NCBI GenBank assembly: GCA_003157385.1 | Contig: PMJJ01000008.1 | Location: 2,130 to 42,441 of the forward strand | DNA: 40,312 nt | DNA from: Actinomycetota bacterium | Lineage (GTDB): Bacteria > Actinomycetota > Geothermincolia > Fen-727 > Anoxymicrobiaceae | Direction: 5' to 3' | Shown here: positions 35,267 through 40,312 of the stretch, one piece after another | Layout of the letters: every line of letters starts with the position of its first letter | Numbering within the stretch: the stretch's first letter is position 1 | Position numbers and translations under genes: made by a program | Notes under the pieces: model-generated | Databases searched by the model: none | What the model was told of the DNA's origin: nothing | What the model saw: only the letters and a program-made list of their open reading frames with translations

Positions 35267-37429
35267 TCAGCCCAGGTCGATCAGGTGCACGCCATCGGTC
35301 AAGTCATCATAGCGGTCGGTGCAGGTGAACACCAGCACCTGCTCTTCGGAGGCGACCTCCTTGAGAAAGTCCCAGAGCAGGGCGAGCCTGTCCTCGTCAA
35401 AGTATGAGAACGAGTCGTCGAATATCAATGGCGGCTTGCGTCCCCTGGAGAGCAGGTCTACCAGCTCCAGCCGGGCGGAGAGATAGAGCTGGCTGGCGGT
35501 GCCCTTGCTGAGGGTGCTCAGAAGCTCGTCCGCCCCTATGGTGTCGCCCTTCTCGGGCGAGTAGACCGAGATGGCCAGGTCGCTCTCGCTGACCTCGACG
35601 TCCTGGTAGCGCCCGCCGGTCAGACGGGCGAAGGTGCGGCCCACGCTCTCGGCGAGCACCGGCACGGCCGAGGCGAGCATCTCGCCCGAGGCCTGGCGCA
35701 TGCAGTCGCGCGCCAAAGTGTAGACGCGCAGGCGCCGCCGGGCCGACTGCTCAGCCTCCCACAGCCAGGTCACTATCTCCTCGATCTTGGCCGCCTCCTC
35801 GGGGTCGGAGGCCGTCTTTATCAGGTGGAACGACAGGCCGTCACGCTCTGTGGCCAGCTCATCGACCTCGCGGGCCAGCGACTTCAGCTCGCGGCCCAGC
35901 GCCTCGAGCTTGTCGGGGGCGACACGGTAGGCCTCGATCTCCTCTATTGTCTCCTCGCAGGCGGACACGTCGAGGGCGGCCTTGCGGCGCTCCACCACGA
36001 GCTGCTTGAACGACCTTCCGCCCAGCAGCGCCTTGAGGGCCGCCGCCGCTTCCTTGCGCTCCGCCATCAGGTCCTCGAAATCGTCGAACCTGTCGAAGAA
36101 CTCATCGGCGTCCTTGCATCCGACAGATTCCAGGAACTCGACCTCGCGGTCCTCCAGCTTGGCCACCTCCGCCTCGGCCCGGCTGAGGGGCTCCTCCAGC
36201 GACTCGGTCTTCCCGGTCTCCTCTGTCGCGACAGGGTTAGCCGCCCTGTCCCGGGCAAGCATGTAGGCGCCCGCGGCAAGCGCCAGCGCCGCGGGCAACG
36301 CGATGGCGAACAGGCCTGCGTTGACCGCGCTGCCTAGCGCGATGGCAAGCACCAGAAGAACCACCCCGGCCGCCAGGCAGCCGATCGCCAGCCGCCGCGA
36401 GCCCTGCTTGACCGGCTCGGGCTCAGGCTCCGGCTCCGGCTCGGGCTCTTCCGCCTCCTGCGCCAGGTCCGCGCGCAGCGAATCCAGCGACTCGCGCACC
36501 CCGATCGCGCGGCGCAGTTCGGCCGCCGCACCTGGGTCGAGGTCGCGGAAGCCATCAAAGCGAGCGTCGATCTCGGCGTCCAACTTCTCCAGCTTCACGC
36601 CGGCCTCGCGCGCACGGTCGGCGGCGTCGAAGCGGTTGCTGGACTCGTTCAGCTTGCGGGCGGCATCCGATAGCCGGTGGTTTTTCTCTATGAGCTCCGA
36701 GAGGTCGGCGACCCTTGCCGACTTCTGCTCGATCGCGCGCTGGACCTCGGCGAGCCTCGTCTCCTGCTCGTCGAAGTCGCTGCTGGAGAGCGTCAGGTCT
36801 TTCTGTCGCGTCATATAAACCTCTCGCTCCTCCTGCAGGCGCTTTATCGTGCCCGGGTTGTTGGTCGGCCGCTCCAGCCCGCGCTTGAGCTCGTCGACCT
36901 CGGCGCTGAGCTCCTTGACGGCGCGCTCCATCACCGCGCTCTCGTTGCTGCCCACGACTATCTCGCGCAGCATGGCAGCGAGCTTCTTCGCGCCACCGTC
37001 CTCCCCCAGGCTCACCATCTGGTCGTGGGTGACGCAGGCGGTACGCAGGTAGAGCGACGGGTCGCGGAAGCCAAGCGCGTCGGCTATCTTGGAGTCGACC
37101 GCGCGGGCGCTGCCCAGCCGCTTGGCGTCGCCGGGCTGCTCCAGGTAGACCTTACCCTCGCCGAAGTCCTTGACCAGCCTGTACTCGCCGTCGTCATCGG
37201 TGAACTCGAGCATCACGAACGGCTCGCGCGACGAGCCCCAGCGCCTGTGCGCCCTGCCCTTAGCGGTGGAGGCGCCAGCCTTCTCGAACATCGCGGCCAG
37301 CAGCGCCCGCACTATGGTGGACTTGCCCGACTCGTTCGGCCCGCGGATGAGGTTCAAGCCGGGAGCGAACTCGATGTCGACGTCGGCGAACCTGCGGAAG
37401 TGCTCGGCGTGCAGCCGCTTCAATCGCAT
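35267..37429 (-). CDS. SMC/Rad50-like AAA ATPase with internal TM hairpin (YhaN-like)
   Basis: MRLKRLHAEHFRRFADVDIEFAPGLNLIRGPNESGKSTIVRALLAAMFEK Walker A, coiled coils, central LAIGCLAAGVVLLVLAIALGS..NAGLFAIALPAALALAAGAYML, C-terminal LSTLSKGTASQLYLSARLELVDLL signature and PLIFDDSFSYFDEDR. Confidence 0.88.
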   Translation of the reverse strand: MRLKRLHAEHFRRFADVDIEFAPGLNLIRGPNESGKSTIVRALLAAMFEKAGASTAKGRAHRRWGSSREPFVMLEFTDDDGEYRLVKDFGEGKVYLEQPGDAKRLGSARAVDSKIADALGFRDPSLYLRTACVTHDQMVSLGEDGGAKKLAAMLREIVVGSNESAVMERAVKELSAEVDELKRGLERPTNNPGTIKRLQEEREVYMTRQKDLTLSSSDFDEQETRLAEVQRAIEQKSARVADLSELIEKNHRLSDAARKLNESSNRFDAADRAREAGVKLEKLDAEIDARFDGFRDLDPGAAAELRRAIGVRESLDSLRADLAQEAEEPEPEPEPEPEPVKQGSRRLAIGCLAAGVVLLVLAIALGSAVNAGLFAIALPAALALAAGAYMLARDRAANPVATEETGKTESLEEPLSRAEAEVAKLEDREVEFLESVGCKDADEFFDRFDDFEDLMAERKEAAAALKALLGGRSFKQLVVERRKAALDVSACEETIEEIEAYRVAPDKLEALGRELKSLAREVDELATERDGLSFHLIKTASDPEEAAKIEEIVTWLWEAEQSARRRLRVYTLARDCMRQASGEMLASAVPVLAESVGRTFARLTGGRYQDVEVSESDLAISVYSPEKGDTIGADELLSTLSKGTASQLYLSARLELVDLLSRGRKPPLIFDDSFSYFDEDRLALLWDFLKEVASEEQVLVFTCTDRYDDLTDGVHLIDLG

Positions 37430-38541
37430 GGGGCATCACCGCCCAGTAGCATGGCCAGCCCGATCTGCATCGCGTCGGTGATCTCGTCCTTCTCGGATTC
37501 CGATGCGCCGCCGATCATGTCCTGTAACGCCTGGAGATAGATACGCGCGGGCGACCCCTCAGGGTAAGCAACAGGCTCCAGCGTCGAGGGGGCGGCCCAG
37601 GAGCGGTCGGTGAGCGAAATGTGGAAGAAGCTGTCCGCGAGCGGCGCCACGACCTCTTCCATGTCGGGATAGCCGGGGCGCCTCGCGCCTTCTATCACGA
37701 TGTGAAGCACCTTCTCCATGTCCGCCCTGGACTCGATCATCGCCGCGAGCCCGGCCGCGCCGGCGTCCTCGGCCTTGATGGTGAGCTCCTCGTAGGAGCG
37801 CTTGCCGATCCTGACAGGCTGGACCTTCACCGTGGTCTCGTCGATCTCGACCAGCAGCACGTTGCCGAAGTCGCCCTTCTGCACCCTGACCATGTCGGGG
37901 CTGCCGGGATAGAACGCGGTGACGTCGCCGGCCGACTTGTCGGACAGGGAATGGTAATGGCCCAGCGCGATGTAATCGAGGCCGCTTGCCGCGATCTGCG
38001 CGGGCGTAACCACGTAGGTGTCGTCCACCACGTCCGGGATCTCGAAGCTCGCGTGAAGCATGCCCAGGCGCCACCGGCTCTGGTCAGCGGCGTCGAGGCC
38101 CGCCAGCGGGTATTTGTTGGCGAACGGCTTCACGTTGGCGTTGCCGTAGACCACGCAGTCCAGCTCGGGGAACCTGGCCGGGAGCATCTCCTCGCTCTTG
38201 AAGACCGTGAGGTTGTCCATCTCGGCGAACTCGGCGGCCCGCCAGATGGAGCGTTCGCCGTAAGGGTCGTGCGTGCCCGGCGAGACGACCACGGGGATCC
38301 CGACAGCGGCCAGGTCGTGGAAGCGGTAGGCCACCCGGCCCAGCAGGGACCGCGACACGCTGGCCGAATCGAACAGATCGCCGGCGATGAGCACCAGGTC
38401 GACCCGCTCGCGTATCGCGAGGTTCACGGTATCATCGAAGGCCTGCAGAAGCTGCGCCCTCTGGTACTCGCCTTTGCGACCGAGACCCAGGAACTTGGCC
38501 CCCAGGTGTACGTCGGCGGTATGAAGGATCTTCAGCGGCAT
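37420..38541 (-). CDS. Metallophosphoesterase, SbcD/YhaO-like DNA repair exonuclease
   Basis: ILHTADVHLGAKFLGLGRKGEYQRAQLLQAFDDTVNLAIRERVDLVLIAGDLFD; overlaps the YhaN-like gene. Confidence 0.92.
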   Translation of the reverse strand: MPLKILHTADVHLGAKFLGLGRKGEYQRAQLLQAFDDTVNLAIRERVDLVLIAGDLFDSASVSRSLLGRVAYRFHDLAAVGIPVVVSPGTHDPYGERSIWRAAEFAEMDNLTVFKSEEMLPARFPELDCVVYGNANVKPFANKYPLAGLDAADQSRWRLGMLHASFEIPDVVDDTYVVTPAQIAASGLDYIALGHYHSLSDKSAGDVTAFYPGSPDMVRVQKGDFGNVLLVEIDETTVKVQPVRIGKRSYEELTIKAEDAGAAGLAAMIESRADMEKVLHIVIEGARRPGYPDMEEVVAPLADSFFHISLTDRSWAAPSTLEPVAYPEGSPARIYLQALQDMIGGASESEKDEITDAMQIGLAMLLGGDAPCD

Positions 38542-38664
38542 GTCAGTCCGTCCGGTCCGGCCACACAGGTGGCGCTGGTCGCGTCGTCCTCGGGGTGTTA
38601 CCAGCAGTGATTATAACAGAGGGGCCTGACAGACTTGCGGGGGAACCGATCCCGCCACGCTTGC

Positions 38665-39009
38665 CTAGCGGCGCCGCCCGCGCAGCGGGCTGTGGCAGAA
38701 CTGGCAGGTCTCGAACCCCGATGGGACGGACTGCCCGCATCCCGGGCAACGGACTATCTCCGGCATGTCGTAGTGGTGACCCGCGCCGTAGCGGATTCTG
38801 CGGTGCCGTTCGCCGGACAGCCTGAAGTATGCCCAGGCGGCGCCCAGCCCGATCGGGCCCGTTGCCAGTCCGATGACAAGCCAGAGCGTGTAGTTCTCGC
38901 CGTTGGTGCGCGCCATCGCGGCAGCGGAGTACCCGCAGAATATCCACAGGATTATCCCGCACGAGACGAGCGCCGCTACCATGATGGTGTTAGTTGCCGC
39001 GAAGTTCAT
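38665..39009 (-). CDS. Small 2-TM membrane protein with C-terminal zinc ribbon
   Basis: Two hydrophobic helices then VRCPGCGQSVPSGFETCQFCHSPLRGRRR. Confidence 0.72.
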   Translation of the reverse strand: MNFAATNTIMVAALVSCGIILWIFCGYSAAAMARTNGENYTLWLVIGLATGPIGLGAAWAYFRLSGERHRRIRYGAGHHYDMPEIVRCPGCGQSVPSGFETCQFCHSPLRGRRR

Positions 39010-39021
39010 TACTTCTCCTCT

Positions 39022-39879
39022 TCAGGCGCCCTCGCCCTCGAAGCGGGCGCCCGTGACACGAACCGTGCACGATTCGAAGGAGCCGAGGCCCGGGATTTCG
39101 ACGGCGACCACGAGGGAGACCCCGTCGAAAGCGCCTTCATCGGCCCCTCTCTGGATGATATCAGCCAGGAGCGAACGGTCAAGGTGTTTCATCACTCCGA
39201 GGTAGAAGTCGGGGTATTCGTTGAAGATGCCCGCGAAGAAGGCGGGGTCGAGCGTCCTGACCAGGTCCGTTATCCACTCGCGGTTCCCCTCCAGCACTTC
39301 GCTCACGACGGCATGGTCGTAGAGCCCCATTACCTGCGTCGCGAACTCGACGTTGTCGTTGATCATCGTGGCCACCGCCACCGGGTCCAGGTGCCCGACC
39401 AGCCGGCTGACCCAGTCGATCGTGCCGTTTGCGACCGCCGCGAAGCTGCGCGGGTTGAGCGCGTTGGTGACCTTGACCATGAACTCGGGGATGTTGTTCA
39501 TAACCTCGGCGATCATCTCGGGGTTCAGGTTCTGCATGAACCCCAGGATGAAATCAGGGTTCTGGCTCGAGGCGCGCGCGATGACCGCCGGGTCGAGCTG
39601 GGTCATTATCTCCTCGAAGAACTTGGGGTTCTCGTTGACCGTGTTCGATATGACCTCGGTGGACAACTCGCCCAGCAGGCGCGCGTAGAACTCGGGGTTC
39701 TCGTTGAACGCCTCCGCGAGCACCTTGGGTGACAGCGTCGACAGCGTCCCCGAGATCATCTCCTCGCTGGACATGATCTTGCCCGCCGCCGCCCCCATCG
39801 CCTTGAGGACTTTCTTGCTGGTGGTCGGCTCGGGAGGCTTCGGCTCGGTTCCTTGCTTTTCTTTCTTGTCTTCCGGCAT
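39022..39879 (-). CDS. Hypothetical protein built of 23-residue tandem helical repeats
   Basis: 285-aa ORF; residues 49-232 form eight in-register 23-mers (consensus L-[DSN]-P-x-x-[VIF]-A-x-x-x-N-x-N-P-[ED]-F-x-x-x-[LIV]-[LM]-x-x) plus a ninth partial unit. Confidence 0.85.
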   Translation of the reverse strand: MPEDKKEKQGTEPKPPEPTTSKKVLKAMGAAAGKIMSSEEMISGTLSTLSPKVLAEAFNENPEFYARLLGELSTEVISNTVNENPKFFEEIMTQLDPAVIARASSQNPDFILGFMQNLNPEMIAEVMNNIPEFMVKVTNALNPRSFAAVANGTIDWVSRLVGHLDPVAVATMINDNVEFATQVMGLYDHAVVSEVLEGNREWITDLVRTLDPAFFAGIFNEYPDFYLGVMKHLDRSLLADIIQRGADEGAFDGVSLVVAVEIPGLGSFESCTVRVTGARFEGEGA

Positions 39880-39906
39880 AGCTCCTCTTATATGTGTCGT
39901 GGTGTC

Positions 39907-40312
39907 TTACGCTTTACGCTCCTCTACAATCTTCACGATATCCAGCGGTTCGCCCTTCGACGGGTCCAGCACCAGCTCGATCGCTCCCACCTCGCACGCG
40001 CCCTCGCAGACCCCGCAGCCCATGCACTTGTCCTCGAGCACCACCGCCACGTCGTCCGTCTCGATCGCGAAGAACGGGCAGAGCTCGGCGCAGTCGCCGC
40101 AGCCGGTGCAATCGTCGGACATTTCCGCGCGGAAGCCGCTCGCGCAGACCATCGGCAGGTGCACGGCGTTCCAGACCTGCATCGCCAGGCAACAGCAGGA
40201 GCAGCAGTTGCAGATGGCGAAGAAGCGCCCTCCGGCCACGTCCTTGAAGAACGCGTTGTGCACGTGGCCCCGCTTGTGCTCGGCCCGCAGTATCTCGACC
40301 GCCTCGTCCTGG
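39907..40312 (-). CDS. 2x[4Fe-4S] ferredoxin-domain protein with N-terminal Cys cluster, partial (runs off the window edge)
   Basis: FFAICNCCSCCCLAMQV, DDCTGCGDCAELCPFFAIETDD, DKCMGCGVCEGACEVGAIEL; frame open to base 40312. Confidence 0.88.
   Translation of the reverse strand, partial: QDEAVEILRAEHKRGHVHNAFFKDVAGGRFFAICNCCSCCCLAMQVWNAVHLPMVCASGFRAEMSDDCTGCGDCAELCPFFAIETDDVAVVLEDKCMGCGVCEGACEVGAIELVLDPSKGEPLDIVKIVEERKA

Noticed and set aside
1-40312. CRISPR arrays, prophage, transposase or integrase genes
   Set aside because: No regular spacer-repeat arrays and no recognisable mobile-element enzymes in the translated ORFs; the only repeat pair is the roughly 200-bp inverted element.

Overview
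GC-rich bacterial window. I infer an actinobacterial-type host, but no marker gene proves this. Coding is dense on both strands. The core is a long minus-strand hydrogen-metabolism locus (about 11.3-22.4 kb). It holds a Tat-exported, membrane-anchored [NiFe]-hydrogenase small subunit, the large subunit, an unnamed 4-TM protein, RnfC, RnfD, a maturation endopeptidase, and HypF, HypC, HypD and HypE. RnfA, B, E and G are absent from the window. Divergent from it (about 22.8-29.7 kb) is a near-complete selenium/selenocysteine locus: DUF3343 protein, SelD, YedF, SelA, SelB, tRNA-Sec, a LysR regulator and a MobB-like P-loop protein. A TatC/TatA pair follows. Flanking genes include an L,D-transpeptidase (partial), a HEAT-repeat protein, a coiled-coil/3D-domain protein, an exonuclease-DinG helicase, a DUF362/nitroreductase/FAD-oxidoreductase/CocE cluster, CoxE-like VWA plus MoxR, an iron-sulfur flavoprotein, a zincin, an MBL hydrolase, a YhaN-like/YhaO-like pair, a protein built from 23-residue repeats, and a Cys-rich ferredoxin (partial). 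The main leads are: (1) the hydrogenase-RnfCD hybrid operon, a candidate H2:NAD(+) membrane oxidoreductase; (2) a roughly 200-bp inverted-repeat element in two opposed copies bracketing 5 genes; (3) the 23-aa tandem-repeat protein; (4) a structured intergenic region near 35.1-35.24 kb.
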